A stretch of 36,612 nucleotides of DNA from Chloroflexota bacterium (GCA_005883625.1 VBDU01000083.1:1-36612); one strand, 5' to 3'. Shown: positions 1 through 7,829, counted from the stretch's first letter. A program made the numbers and translations. The notes: generated by a model not told the origin, from the letters alone.

Positions 1-66
1 GCTCTTGCTCTTCTCTTCGGCTTCGTCCGGCGAATCAGTCGGTGTCGGTGCCTTCTTGTTCTTCAT
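1..66 (-). CDS. Unidentified protein, N-terminal 22 codons only
   Basis: The minus strand opens with ATG at 66-64 (directly preceded by GTG) and stays open to the window edge. The 22 visible residues begin MKNKKAPTPTDSPDEAEE and are rich in Lys, Glu, Pro and Thr, so this is a charged, probably disordered N-terminus with no signal peptide. No Shine-Dalgarno sequence is obvious, and the tandem repeat at 111-305 lies just upstream. The function cannot be judged from this fragment. It could also be a chance reading frame, since it is short and has no recognisable motif. Confidence 0.4.
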   Translation of the reverse strand, partial: MKNKKAPTPTDSPDEAEEKSKS

Positions 67-110
67 CACCCGAACGCGGGCAAGGCCCGTGCCCAAGGCC
101 CGTGCCGGGG

Positions 111-305
111 ACTCGCCGGCGAAGCCGGCGTGAGAAGGGGGGTCGCAGGGGGTCCGCCCCCTGCGCTGAGGCAGGACTCGCCGGCGAAGCCGGCGTGAGA
201 AGGCGGGTTGCAGGGGGTCCGCCCCCTGCGCTGAGGCAGGACTCGCCGGCGAAGCCGTCGTGAGAAGGGGGCTTGCAGGGGCAGGGGTAGGGCCCCCTGA
301 GAGCG
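111..305. repeat. 65-bp tandem repeat, three copies, two hairpins per unit
   Basis: Units start at 111, 176 and 241 with the same ACTCGCCGGC; the third copy degenerates after about 285. Each unit holds CGCCGGC-GAA-GCCGGCG (7-bp stem, 3-base loop). The first two also hold GCAGGGGG-TCCG-CCCCCTGC (8-bp stem, 4-base loop). It fills the gap between the left-edge gene and the VIT-family gene. Similar GC-rich words recur near 1080-1146, 3577-3615, 20745-20787 and 22308-22362, so it looks like the local amplification of a dispersed REP-like element. No coding potential is credible here. Confidence 0.85.
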
Positions 306-326
306 GAGCGTGCCCCCTGCGATGGG

Positions 327-1121
327 TTAGACGCTGCCGATGCCGGCGATGCCGAGTGCCGCCGGCAGGAGCGAGCCGAAGATCCAGCCGCCGACCGACG
401 CGGCGAGGACGAGGCCGACGATCTCGAGTCCGGACCGGATCGGGTTGCGACCGGTGACCCGCGACTTCGCGACGCCGAGCGCGAACATGACCACGGCCGA
501 GAACACGATCGCGATCACGAGCGCCGTCCGCACCGGGAAGATGAAGAACGGGCCGATCGGGACGAGCGAGGCGACCGCGAAGGTGAGCGCGAGGATGAGC
601 GCTCCCTGGAGCGGGCTGTGGCCCTCCTCGATCGTGAGGCCGAGCTCCTTCTCGACCATGGTCTTGAGGAGAACGTTCGGCTCACGAGCCATCTCCGCGG
701 CGACCCGCTTCGCCGCCGGCTCCGCGAGGCCTTCCTTCTCGAGCATGTACGCGACCTCGGCCTCGGACTCGTCGGGGCGCTCGTGGACCTCGCGGCGCTC
801 CTTCTCTATCTGCGCGAGGAAGATCTCGCGCTGGCTCCGCGAGCTCATGTACTCGCCGGCAGCCATGGAGAGGACCTCGGCGAGCGCGGCCGCGATCCCC
901 GCGACGAGGACCGTGTACTGGTGCGTCGTCGCGGTGGCGACCGTGATGACGACGACGAGGATGCTCGTGACGCCGTCCTGCGCGCCAAAGATGGCCTCGC
1001 GGACCTCGCTCAGCAGATCGGCGTCGCGTCGCTCCGCGGCGAGGTGGTCGGCGAGCCAGCGTTTCGAGAGGTAGTCGTCGGGGGGCTCCGCCCCTCGGCC
1101 CCCGGTGGTCGCAGCTCTCAC
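327..1121 (-). CDS. VIT1/CCC1-family membrane transporter (iron/manganese)
   Basis: The protein (264 aa from GTG 1121) matches the VIT1/CCC1 family, which moves Fe2+ or Mn2+ across membranes. Visible marks are the early stretch DLLSEVREAIFGAQDGVTS, the first hydrophobic segment, then AAGEYMSSRSQ, a charged cytosolic block (EIFLAQIEKERREV) that in this family forms the metal-binding region, and three C-terminal hydrophobic segments. Five membrane helices in all fits the family. The open frame runs on upstream through the rhodanese gene, so the true start is uncertain. GTG 1121 gives a normal length but its first dozen residues come from GC-rich repeat-like DNA. No ferritin-like domain is fused. 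Metal specificity cannot be read from sequence. Confidence 0.85.
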   Translation of the reverse strand: MRAATTGGRGAEPPDDYLSKRWLADHLAAERRDADLLSEVREAIFGAQDGVTSILVVVITVATATTHQYTVLVAGIAAALAEVLSMAAGEYMSSRSQREIFLAQIEKERREVHERPDESEAEVAYMLEKEGLAEPAAKRVAAEMAREPNVLLKTMVEKELGLTIEEGHSPLQGALILALTFAVASLVPIGPFFIFPVRTALVIAIVFSAVVMFALGVAKSRVTGRNPIRSGLEIVGLVLAASVGGWIFGSLLPAALGIAGIGSV

Positions 1122-1146
1122 CTCACCCGGCCCCCGGTCTTCGCCG
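1078..1146. repeat. GC-rich REP-like element over the start of the VIT-family gene
   Basis: The stretch contains GGGGGCTCCGCCCC followed by CGGCCCCCGG, then CTCTCACC and a second CCGGCCCCCGG. These are the same words as in the dispersed elements near 3577-3615 and 22308-22362. It encodes the low-complexity N-terminus of the VIT-family protein and its upstream region. This suggests that the element inserted at, or grew into, the 5' end of the gene. Confidence 0.5.
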
Positions 1147-1156
1147 CTCTCACCCG

Positions 1157-1474
1157 CTAGATGACCCGGCCGGAAGCGCCGGCCGCCGAGACGAGGGGCA
1201 GGCCCGCGCGCGCCCAGGCGGTCACACCGCCTTCCAGGTTCTCCGCCTGATACCCGATGGTGCGGAGGCCCTGCATCGCCCGGTCGCTGCGGGCGCCGCT
1301 GCGGCACACGGTCACGACGGTCCGCCCCTTCGGTACCTCGGTCACGCGCGCGCCGAGCTGACCGAGCGGGATGTGCTGCGCTCCGTCGATGTGGCCGGCG
1401 TCCCACTCGTCCTGCTCCCGAACGTCGAGCAGGTGGAATTCGGAACGCCGCTTGCTGAAGTCCTCGACTCGCAC
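1157..1474 (-). CDS. Rhodanese-like domain protein
   Basis: This is a single rhodanese domain of 105 aa. It shows the N-terminal LLDVREQDEWDAGHIDGAQH signature and the active-site loop VTVCRSGARSD, where Cys would carry the persulfide. The C-terminal pattern NLEGGVTAWARAGLPL is also typical. Such proteins transfer sulfane sulfur in the cytoplasm, but the donor and acceptor are unknown. The start is GTG 1474, preceded by TACGAT and 7 bases, which fits leaderless transcription. The frame continues upstream, but no start codon sits closer to the conserved domain. It diverges from the DksA/TraR-like gene with 27 bases between starts. Confidence 0.88.
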   Translation of the reverse strand: MRVEDFSKRRSEFHLLDVREQDEWDAGHIDGAQHIPLGQLGARVTEVPKGRTVVTVCRSGARSDRAMQGLRTIGYQAENLEGGVTAWARAGLPLVSAAGASGRVI

Positions 1475-1481
1475 AGGACCG

Positions 1482-1491
1482 ATCGTAGCGA
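1482..1491. promoter_or_regulatory. Putative shared -10 region of divergent rhodanese and DksA/TraR-like genes
   Basis: The sequence ATCGTAGCGA reads TACGAT on the minus strand, 7 bases before the rhodanese GTG. On the plus strand it reads TAGCGA, 10 bases before the DksA-like ATG. The two boxes share the central TA at 1486-1487. The same geometry recurs at 20260-20269. This is inferred from position only. Confidence 0.4.
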
Positions 1492-1501
1492 AGGAGCGGA
1501 C

Positions 1502-1867
1502 ATGGACGCCAAGAAGGCGCGCGAGCGGCTCACGCGCGAGAGGGCGGATCTCGCCGGCACGGTGGCACGGCTCCGCGAGCGGCTGGCGGTCCCGCAGCGG
1601 GAGAGCGGCGGGGACGTCGCGGTCGTGGACCAGCACCCCGCCGACGTAGCCAGCGAGACCGAGGCGCGCGAGCTTGACGTCGCGCGGCAGGCGATGTTCG
1701 AAGCGCGGATCGGCCTCATCGACGAGGCCCTCACGCGGCTCGAGCGCGGCGAGTACGGCCGGTGCGTCATCTGTCGCAGGCCGATCCCGGAAGAGCGGCT
1801 CGAGCTCCTGCCCGAGACACCCTTCTGCGTGGAGGACGCGGCGCGAGAGCAAGCGCGGGCACAATGA
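1502..1867 (+). CDS. DksA/TraR family zinc-finger-like protein
   Basis: The 121-aa protein has an N-terminal coiled coil (residues about 3-30, then 60-80, rich in Arg and Glu) and the C-terminal DksA/TraR finger GRCVICRRPIPEERLE. In this family the coiled coil enters the RNA polymerase secondary channel and modulates initiation, often with ppGpp. The finger reads CVIC...FCVED, so the usual fourth Cys is Asp and zinc binding may be altered or absent. ATG 1502 is chosen because GGAG lies 6 bases upstream and the alignable region starts there. It diverges from the rhodanese gene and ends 4 bases before the next GTG, so the winged-helix gene is probably cotranscribed. Confidence 0.85.
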   Translation: MDAKKARERLTRERADLAGTVARLRERLAVPQRESGGDVAVVDQHPADVASETEARELDVARQAMFEARIGLIDEALTRLERGEYGRCVICRRPIPEERLELLPETPFCVEDAAREQARAQ

Positions 1868-1871
1868 CCGG

Positions 1872-2756
1872 GTGCGGCCTCCGTACCCGGTAGAGATCGT
1901 CCCGCTGCTGCCCGAGTTCCTGCAGCGGCGTCGGGCGAAGATGACCTACCAGCTGCGGCGGATCGAAGAGCTCGGCCTGGACCGGCCGACGTATTTCTGG
2001 GTCCTGAACCTGTCCTACCGCGGCGAGGCCGGCGCCACCACGGCCGAAGGCGACCTCGAGAGCCCGTACTCGACGATCCGCGAGCGCTGGCGGCCGATGG
2101 CCGCGGCGGCGCGCGGGGCCGGGCTCGTCGAGGAGAAGGACGGCCGCTGGCATCTGACGGCGAAGGGTCGTGACCTCGCGCGTCGCCAGCACGATGCCGC
2201 GCGCGAGCATTACGCGACCCTCGCGCCCCTGCCGCCGCACGAGCTGACGCGTCTGGCGGGGCTTCTCGACCGAGCCTTCGCCGCGACGGCGCGCGCACCC
2301 GAGCCTTCGAGGCGGATCCACACGCCGTGGGCGCTCGCCTACCGCGACGGCGAGCCCGCGCCAGGCTCGTTCGCGCAGCTTGACGCCGCGATCTTCGGGC
2401 TGTGGCAGGTGCGCGACGATTGCCATATGAGCGCGTGGCGCGCGACGGGGATCGCCGGCCCCGACCTGGAGGTGCTCACGCGCGTCTGGCGCGGGGAGGC
2501 GAAAGACGAGAGCGGTCTCTTCGACAAGCTGCCGCATCAGGCGCCGGCGGACTTCCTCGCCTCACTGGAGCGGCTCCGTCGCGAGGGCCGTGTCGCGCGC
2601 GACGCGCTGCGCGCGACCGCCGACGGCACTCGCTTCCGGCAGGGGATCGAGGATGAGACCGACCGCCTCTTCTTCACGCCCTGGCCGGACGATGTCGGTC
2701 GCGAGGGCCCGTGGATACACGAGGCGCTCGGGAGGGTGAACGCCGCGTTGACCTAG
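1872..2756 (+). CDS. Winged-helix protein of unknown function
   Basis: The 294-aa soluble protein begins at GTG 1872, 4 bases after the DksA/TraR-like stop. The first 110 residues look like a MarR-like winged helix: a helical start (FLQRRRAKMTYQLRRIEE), then SPYSTIRERWRPMAAAARGA and a wing-like GLVEEKDGRWHLTAKGRDL. The second half resembles another such fold: GPDLEVLTRVWRGEAKDES, then ALRATADGTRFRQGIEDETD. That last pattern reminds me of uncharacterised actinobacterial SCO6745-type proteins, but this is weak. A regulatory role is plausible; no ligand or target can be named. Its tight coupling to the DksA-like gene is the best clue. Confidence 0.65.
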   Translation: MRPPYPVEIVPLLPEFLQRRRAKMTYQLRRIEELGLDRPTYFWVLNLSYRGEAGATTAEGDLESPYSTIRERWRPMAAAARGAGLVEEKDGRWHLTAKGRDLARRQHDAAREHYATLAPLPPHELTRLAGLLDRAFAATARAPEPSRRIHTPWALAYRDGEPAPGSFAQLDAAIFGLWQVRDDCHMSAWRATGIAGPDLEVLTRVWRGEAKDESGLFDKLPHQAPADFLASLERLRREGRVARDALRATADGTRFRQGIEDETDRLFFTPWPDDVGREGPWIHEALGRVNAALT

Positions 2757-2835
2757 CGCGCGTGCGCCGATCAACGAAGCGAGCGAGCGGTCGTTTTTAC
2801 AAATGGCACGTGGAATGCTTCGAGGTCCGTTACAC

Positions 2836-3573
2836 ATGCTCGATCAGGAGAGCGCGCCGTACTCCGCTCCTGACAAGGTCGGCGGGCGCGTGATGGTGGT
2901 GGACGACGAGCCCGACGTCGCGGAGCTCGTCGGCACGATTCTGCGTGAGGCCGGCCACGAGGTGAAGGTGATCACCGACTCGCGCCAGGCGCTCGAGGCG
3001 GCGAGCGACTTCCGCCCCGACCTTGTGACCATCGACGTCCTTATGCCGAGCGTCGACGGCATCAGCCTCTGCCTCCAGCTGCGGCGTAACAGCGACGTGC
3101 CGATCCTCTTCGTCTCGGCGAAGGACGAGCCGCCGGACCGCGTCGTGGGCCTGCGCATCGGAGCGGACGACTACCTCGGCAAGCCGTTCGACAACGACGA
3201 GCTCGTCGCGCGCGTCGAGGCCCTCCTCCGCCGGCATCGGATGCGCGAAGGCGGGACGCAGCAGAAGCAGCTGCGCTACGGGCGCTTCATCATCGACCTC
3301 GCGAGCCTGCAGGCGATCGCTGGCGATCGGCAGCTCCCGCTCACCCCGACCGAGTTCAAGCTCCTGCGCACGCTCGCGGGCGAGCCCGGCCGCGTGTTCA
3401 CGCGCGACGACCTGCTCACCGGCGTATGGGGATACGAACCGGGGAGCGACACACGGCTCGTCGACGTCCACGTGGGCCGCCTGCGCAAGAAGCTCGAACA
3501 GGCCGGGGTCAATGAGGTAGAGATCGAGACAGCGCGTGGCTTCGGGTATCGCCTGATCGTCCACTCGCACTAG
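2836..3573 (+). CDS. OmpR/PhoB-family response regulator (orphan)
   Basis: A receiver domain is followed by an OmpR-type winged helix. From ATG 2836 the protein is 245 aa. The acidic pair lies in VMVVDDEPDV, the phosphoacceptor Asp is about residue 67 in LVTIDVLMPS, then Ser in LFVSAKDE and Lys in YLGKPFD. The DNA-binding domain runs from LPLTPTEFKLLRTL to RGFGYRLIV with the recognition-helix region DVHVGRLRKKL. An in-frame ATG at 2803 would add 11 residues and cannot be excluded. No histidine kinase is adjacent or elsewhere in the window, so its partner is unknown. Its 3' end overlaps the convergent DAHP synthase gene by 65 bases. It is a clear paralogue of the regulator at 25971-26663. Confidence 0.92.
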   Translation: MLDQESAPYSAPDKVGGRVMVVDDEPDVAELVGTILREAGHEVKVITDSRQALEAASDFRPDLVTIDVLMPSVDGISLCLQLRRNSDVPILFVSAKDEPPDRVVGLRIGADDYLGKPFDNDELVARVEALLRRHRMREGGTQQKQLRYGRFIIDLASLQAIAGDRQLPLTPTEFKLLRTLAGEPGRVFTRDDLLTGVWGYEPGSDTRLVDVHVGRLRKKLEQAGVNEVEIETARGFGYRLIVHSH

Positions 3574-4651
3574 CCTCTCGGGGATCCGTGCCCCCCGGCC
3601 CCCGGACTCGCCGGTCTCTCACGGCCTGCGCCAGCTCGCGCAACAGCCGGTCCGTTTCGTCCCAGCCGATGCAGGCGTCGGTGATGCTCTGGCCGTAGGT
3701 GAGCTTCGCCGGGTCGCTGAGCTCCTGACGGCCCGCGACGAGGAAGCTCTCGAGCATGAGACCGAAGATCCCGCGCTCGCCGTCGGAGACCTGCGCCGCG
3801 ACCTCGCGCGCGACCGTGGGCTGCCGCTGATGGTCCCGCTCGCTGTTCCCGTGGCTCGCGTCGACCATGATCCGCTGTCCGACGCCGGCGGCCGCGAGCG
3901 CCTCCAGGAACGAGCGGACGCTCGCGCGGTCGTAGTTCGGACCGCGCGCGCCGCCGCGCAGGATGATGTGGCAGTCCGGGTTCCCGCGCGTGATGACGAT
4001 CGACGCGAGGCCCTGCTCGGTGACGCCGATGAAGCGATGCGGGTGCGCGGCGGCACGGACGGCGTCGATCGCGATCTGCACCGTCCCGCCCGTCCCGTTC
4101 TTGAACCCGATCGGCATGGACATGCCCGACGCGAGCTCGCGGTGGACCTGGCTCTCGGTCGTCCGCGCGCCGATCGCCCCCCAGCTCATGAGGTCGGAGA
4201 TGTACTGCGGCGAGACCGGGTCGAGGAGCTCGCAGCCCGCGGGGAGGCCGATGCCGACGAGGTCGAGGAGGAAGCGCCGGGCGAGCCGGAGGCCGTCGTT
4301 GATCCGGAAGCTGCCGTCGAGCCTGGGGTCGTTGATGAGCCCCTTCCAGCCGACCGTCGTGCGCGGCTTCTCGAAGTACACCCGCATGACGATCCGCAGA
4401 TCGGCCGAGAGCTCCCCGGCGAGCGCGTGCAACCTGTGCGCGTACTCGATCCCGGCGGTCGTGTCGTGCACCGAGCACGGGCCGACGACCACGACGAGCC
4501 GGTCGTCCTCGCCGTCGAGGATGCGCACGATCTCGTCGCGGGCCCGCGACACCGTCCGCGAGCCGGCCTCGGAGAGCGGCAGCTCGTCGAGCAGGATCGA
4601 CGGCGCGATGAGCGGCCGGTAGCCCTCGACGCGGAGATCGCGGGTCCTCAC
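3509..4651 (-). CDS. 3-deoxy-7-phosphoheptulonate synthase, class I (AroF/G/H type)
   Basis: The protein condenses phosphoenolpyruvate and erythrose 4-phosphate to DAHP, the first step of aromatic amino-acid synthesis. The order of motifs is that of the E. coli AroG type: VVVGPCSVHD, RVYFEKPRTTVGWKGLINDP, GCELLDPVSPQYISDL, SWGAIGARTTESQ, IGFKNGTGG, ILRGGARGPNYD and MVDASHGNS. Cys, His and Glu metal ligands are therefore present. It is 380 aa against about 350 in E. coli; the extra tail (RGPGGTDPREAS onward) is low-complexity, comes partly from GC-rich repeat-like DNA, and overlaps the response regulator gene antisense. GTG 4651 is preceded by TACCAT and 6 bases, suggesting a leaderless transcript. 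Which effector inhibits it cannot be told. Confidence 0.95.
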   Translation of the reverse strand: MRTRDLRVEGYRPLIAPSILLDELPLSEAGSRTVSRARDEIVRILDGEDDRLVVVVGPCSVHDTTAGIEYAHRLHALAGELSADLRIVMRVYFEKPRTTVGWKGLINDPRLDGSFRINDGLRLARRFLLDLVGIGLPAGCELLDPVSPQYISDLMSWGAIGARTTESQVHRELASGMSMPIGFKNGTGGTVQIAIDAVRAAAHPHRFIGVTEQGLASIVITRGNPDCHIILRGGARGPNYDRASVRSFLEALAAAGVGQRIMVDASHGNSERDHQRQPTVAREVAAQVSDGERGIFGLMLESFLVAGRQELSDPAKLTYGQSITDACIGWDETDRLLRELAQAVRDRRVRGPGGTDPREASASGRSGDTRSHALSRSLPH

Positions 4652-4657
4652 GCGGCT

Positions 4658-4663
4658 ATGGTA
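4658..4663 (-). promoter_or_regulatory. Putative leaderless -10 box of the DAHP synthase gene
   Basis: On the minus strand TACCAT is followed by six bases (AGCCGC) and then the GTG start at 4651. The same hexamer and spacing precede the gamma carbonic anhydrase gene at 8313. Transcription would begin at or next to the start codon. No Shine-Dalgarno sequence is seen. Confidence 0.45.
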
Positions 4664-4675
4664 CCGACGCGACCC

Positions 4676-6394
4676 TCAGAAAACGGGCGTTTCGCGGTAT
4701 GTCCCGAAGGGCTCCTTCAACGCGTTCACGATCTCCCCCAGCGAGGCGCGAGCCTTCACCGCCGCGATCGTCGCGGGCATGAGGTCCGCACGTTCATCAC
4801 GCGCGACCTCTACGAGATCCGCCAGAAGCCGGCGGACAGCGCCGCTGTCGCGCTCGGCCTTGATCCGCTGCAGCGCCACGACCTTTCGTCGCTCCGCATC
4901 CGGGTCGACGGTGTGGAGGGCGACCGGAGGCGCACCCCCGCGTTCGTCGGCGTACTTGTTCACGCCGATGACGACTCGGTCCCCAGCCTGCGTCTCCTGC
5001 CAGGTGCGGTACGCCGTATCGGCGATCTCCCTCTGGAAGAAGCCTCGCTCGAGGGCCGCGAGCGTCCCACCCATCGCCTGGATACGGTCGAGGTACGACC
5101 ACACGGCCCGCTCGATCTCGTCGGTGAGCGTCTCCACGTACCAGGATCCGGCAAGCGGATCGACGACGCTCGCAACGTTCGTCTCCTCCGCGATGATCTG
5201 CTGGGTCCGCAGGGCGAGCTTCATCGCGAACTCGGACGGGATGGCGTAGGCCTCGTCGAGGCCGTTCGTGTGCAGCGACTGGGCGCCACCGAGCACCGCG
5301 GTCAGCGCCTGGAGCGTCGTCCGAACGACGTTGTTGTACGGCTGAGCCTTCGTGAGGGTCGCTGCGGCGGTCTGGCAGTGGAAGCGGACACGCATGGACT
5401 CACCGCGGGTAGCCCCGAAGCGCTCCTTCATGATCTTCGCCCACACGCGCCGGGCGGCACGGAACTTCGCGATCTCCTCGAAGAAGTCGCGCTGCGCGAT
5501 GAAGTAGAACGCAAGCCTGGGCGCGAAATCGTCGACCGGCACGCCGGCGCGGACCACCTCTTCGACGTAGGCGATCCCGTTGGCGAGCGTGAACGCGACC
5601 TCCTGGATCGCATTCGCACCGGCCTCCGAGATGTGGTACCCGCTGATGTTGATCGGGTTGTAGCGAGGGAGATGACGAGCGCCGTACGCGATGGTGTCGC
5701 GCACGATGCGCATGCTCGGGCGGATCGGATAGATCCACTCCTTCTGCGCCACGTACTCCTTCAAGATGTCGTTCTGGATCGTGCCCGACAGCGTGCGCGG
5801 ATCGTTGCCGCGTCCCTGGGCGACCGAGACGTACATCGCGAGGAGGATCCATGCGGTCGGGTTGATGGTCATCGAGACGCTGGTCTTCTCGAGATCGATG
5901 CCCGCGAAGAGCGCCTCCATATCGTCCAGCACGTCGACCGCGACGCCCTCGCGCCCGACCTCACCCGAGCTCATGTCGTCGTCGGAGTCGTATCCCATCA
6001 GGGTCGGCATGTCGAAATCGACCGAGAGGCCGGTCTGCCCTTCGGCGATGAGGTATTTGAACCGCTCGTTCGTGTCCTCCGGCGTCCCGTACCCGGCGAT
6101 CTGCCGCATCGTCCAGAGTCGGCCGCGGAACATCGTGGGGTACGGACCCCGCGTGAACGGGTAGCGCCCAGGGAGGCCGATCTCTCCCCAGAGCCCAGCT
6201 TTGGCTTCGGCCGGCGTGTACGTACGGTGCAGAGGGATCCCGGACGCGCTCCGGAACTCCGGGGCGCGCTCGGGCTGCCGCGCGATGGAGGAGGCGAGCT
6301 CGCGCCGCTCCCAGTCAGCGAGGTCCTCCGCGGCGCGGCGTCGCGCCTCGTCGCCGATCACGCGGATGCCCTCGCCGCTCGCCGTGGTCTTCAT
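4676..6394 (-). CDS. hcmA: B12-dependent acyl-CoA mutase large subunit, 2-hydroxyisobutyryl-CoA mutase type
   Basis: This 572-aa protein is the catalytic TIM-barrel subunit of the methylmalonyl-CoA mutase superfamily, without a B12 domain. Landmarks are RYPFTRGPYPTMFRGRLWTM, GYDSD, GTIQNDILKEYVAQKEW, ISGYHISEAGA, RFHCQTAAATLT and the end GTYRETPVF. Substrate-pocket residues separate the family members. Where methylmalonyl-CoA mutase has Tyr89 and Arg207, this protein has Ile99 (RQIAGYG) and Gln217 (VAQKEW), plus Asp126 (SVDFDMP). These correspond to Ile90, Gln208 and Asp117 of the Aquincola 2-hydroxyisobutyryl-CoA mutase; isobutyryl-CoA mutase would have Phe. The expected reaction is 2-hydroxyisobutyryl-CoA to 3-hydroxybutyryl-CoA. 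ATG 6394 follows AAGGAG. It is last in an operon with a CoA ligase and the B12 subunit. No MeaB-type chaperone was seen. Confidence 0.88.
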   Translation of the reverse strand: MKTTASGEGIRVIGDEARRRAAEDLADWERRELASSIARQPERAPEFRSASGIPLHRTYTPAEAKAGLWGEIGLPGRYPFTRGPYPTMFRGRLWTMRQIAGYGTPEDTNERFKYLIAEGQTGLSVDFDMPTLMGYDSDDDMSSGEVGREGVAVDVLDDMEALFAGIDLEKTSVSMTINPTAWILLAMYVSVAQGRGNDPRTLSGTIQNDILKEYVAQKEWIYPIRPSMRIVRDTIAYGARHLPRYNPINISGYHISEAGANAIQEVAFTLANGIAYVEEVVRAGVPVDDFAPRLAFYFIAQRDFFEEIAKFRAARRVWAKIMKERFGATRGESMRVRFHCQTAAATLTKAQPYNNVVRTTLQALTAVLGGAQSLHTNGLDEAYAIPSEFAMKLALRTQQIIAEETNVASVVDPLAGSWYVETLTDEIERAVWSYLDRIQAMGGTLAALERGFFQREIADTAYRTWQETQAGDRVVIGVNKYADERGGAPPVALHTVDPDAERRKVVALQRIKAERDSGAVRRLLADLVEVARDERADLMPATIAAVKARASLGEIVNALKEPFGTYRETPVF

Positions 6395-6407
6395 GGCCCG
6401 CTCCTTC

Positions 6408-7817
6408 CTAGCGCCGTGCCTTCGCCCAGAGATCCCGGTCGTCGAGCACGCGCCGCGCCTTGAACTCGGTCCGCTCGAGCGTCCCGGGCGCCACCGGCAC
6501 GACGCGCGCGCCCACGCCGAGCACCGCGCGGAGGTCGCCCTCGGCGCGACGGCGGAGCGCCTCGACCGCGTCGTCGCCGGCGGCCCGCGTCGCGCCGTCG
6601 AACTCGATCTGCACGGTCAGCTCGTCCATGGCCTCCGCACGAGTGATGAGGATGCGGTGCTCGCCGCCGTACCCAGGCAGCGCCGAGACGACCTCGTCGA
6701 TCGCGCTCGGGTACACGTTCTCGCCGCGGACAGTGAACATCTCGTCGATGCGGCCGTAGATCCCCTTCGGAAGGTACGGGTACGTGCGGCCGCACGGGCT
6801 CGGGCCGGCCTCCCAGCGGGTGAGGTCGCCCGACACGAGGCGCACCATCGGCTGGGAGAGCCGCTCCAGGCTCGTGTACACGGGCGTGCCCTCGCCACCG
6901 TACGGCACGCGGGCGAACGTGCTCGGGTCGCAGACCTCCGTGTACACGATGTCCTGCCAGCAGAGCATCCCAACGTGGGCACTGCTCTCGCCGAGGTTCA
7001 TCCACGGCGAGATCTCGGCCATGCTCCCGGAGTCAAACACGCGGGCACCGTACAGCCGCTCGATCTTTCCGCGGATCGACGGGATCGAGGCGCCGGGCTC
7101 GCCCGAGAAGAAGAGGATGCGCAAGCCGAACTCCCCCACGTCGATGCCCAGCTCGGACGCCGTCTCCGCGACGTGCAGCGCGTAGGAGGGAGTCCCGTAG
7201 AAGACGGTCGGGCGCAGCTCGCGGAGCCAGACGACGGCCCGGCGGGTCTGCCCGGGCGCGCCCGCGCCGAACGGGAAGGCGCGCGCGCCGAGCCGCTCCG
7301 CCCCGATGAGCGCGCCCCACGAGCCCATGTAGAGACTGAAGAACGAGCCGATGAAGACCGTGTCGGTCGGCCGTATCCCCATGCCCCACATGACGCGAGC
7401 GTGCTCGTTGGCGATCACGCGCCAGTCGCCGCGGGAGATCCCGAAGGCCGTCGGGCGACCGGTCGTACCGGACGTTCCGTGGATGTGACCCACCTCGGAT
7501 GGCTCGACGCACGCGTAGTCGCCGAACGGTGGATGCTCGGCCTGCGCGCGGCGCAGCTCGTCCTTCCGGACGACGGGGACGCGCTCGAAGTCCTCGAGCG
7601 AGCGGATGCCATCGGGATGGACGCCGGCCTCCGACCACTTCCGCCGGTAGAACGGCGCCTTGTCCCAGCAGTAGCGCATGACCTCGCGAACGCGCTCGAG
7701 GATCGCCGCGTCGCGATCGCCGGCGGGCATGGTCTCCCGCCGTCGGAACCAAAAGTGCTCGTCTGGCGACGGCCGATAGTCCTCTGCGAAGCGCGGCGGC
7801 CAGCTCCAGGACTCCAC
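6408..7817 (-). CDS. AMP-forming acyl-CoA ligase, PaaK-like (candidate 2-hydroxyisobutyrate-CoA ligase)
   Basis: The 469-aa enzyme belongs to the phenylacetate-CoA ligase branch of the adenylate-forming superfamily. It has the phosphate-binding loop HGTSGTTGRP at residues 113-122, a substrate/AMP segment VFYGTPSYALHVAE, DSGSMAEISP, SGDLTRWE, and the hinge region GRIDEMFTVRGENVYPSAID. The usual catalytic Lys lies in the C-terminal part (RTEFKARRV). Start GTG 7817 lies 12 bases after the stop of the B12-subunit gene, and the stop is 13 bases before the mutase ATG, so all three form one operon. Known 2-hydroxyisobutyryl-CoA mutase loci carry such a ligase, which activates the free acid. The substrate here is inferred from this context only. 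Confidence 0.85.
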   Translation of the reverse strand: MESWSWPPRFAEDYRPSPDEHFWFRRRETMPAGDRDAAILERVREVMRYCWDKAPFYRRKWSEAGVHPDGIRSLEDFERVPVVRKDELRRAQAEHPPFGDYACVEPSEVGHIHGTSGTTGRPTAFGISRGDWRVIANEHARVMWGMGIRPTDTVFIGSFFSLYMGSWGALIGAERLGARAFPFGAGAPGQTRRAVVWLRELRPTVFYGTPSYALHVAETASELGIDVGEFGLRILFFSGEPGASIPSIRGKIERLYGARVFDSGSMAEISPWMNLGESSAHVGMLCWQDIVYTEVCDPSTFARVPYGGEGTPVYTSLERLSQPMVRLVSGDLTRWEAGPSPCGRTYPYLPKGIYGRIDEMFTVRGENVYPSAIDEVVSALPGYGGEHRILITRAEAMDELTVQIEFDGATRAAGDDAVEALRRRAEGDLRAVLGVGARVVPVAPGTLERTEFKARRVLDDRDLWAKARR

Positions 7818-7829
7818 CGATGCCTCGCG

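Noticed and set aside
1..330. CRISPR-like array
   Set aside because: The 65-bp units are contiguous without unique spacers, so it is a plain tandem repeat.
4676..6394. Plain methylmalonyl-CoA mutase annotation
   Set aside because: The Tyr and Arg that bind the methylmalonyl carboxylate are Ile and Gln here.
3830..6463. 877-residue open frame on the plus strand
   Set aside because: It is antisense to DAHP synthase and the mutase large subunit, is Arg/Asp/His-rich with no domain, and results from the lack of AT-rich stops in high-GC DNA.
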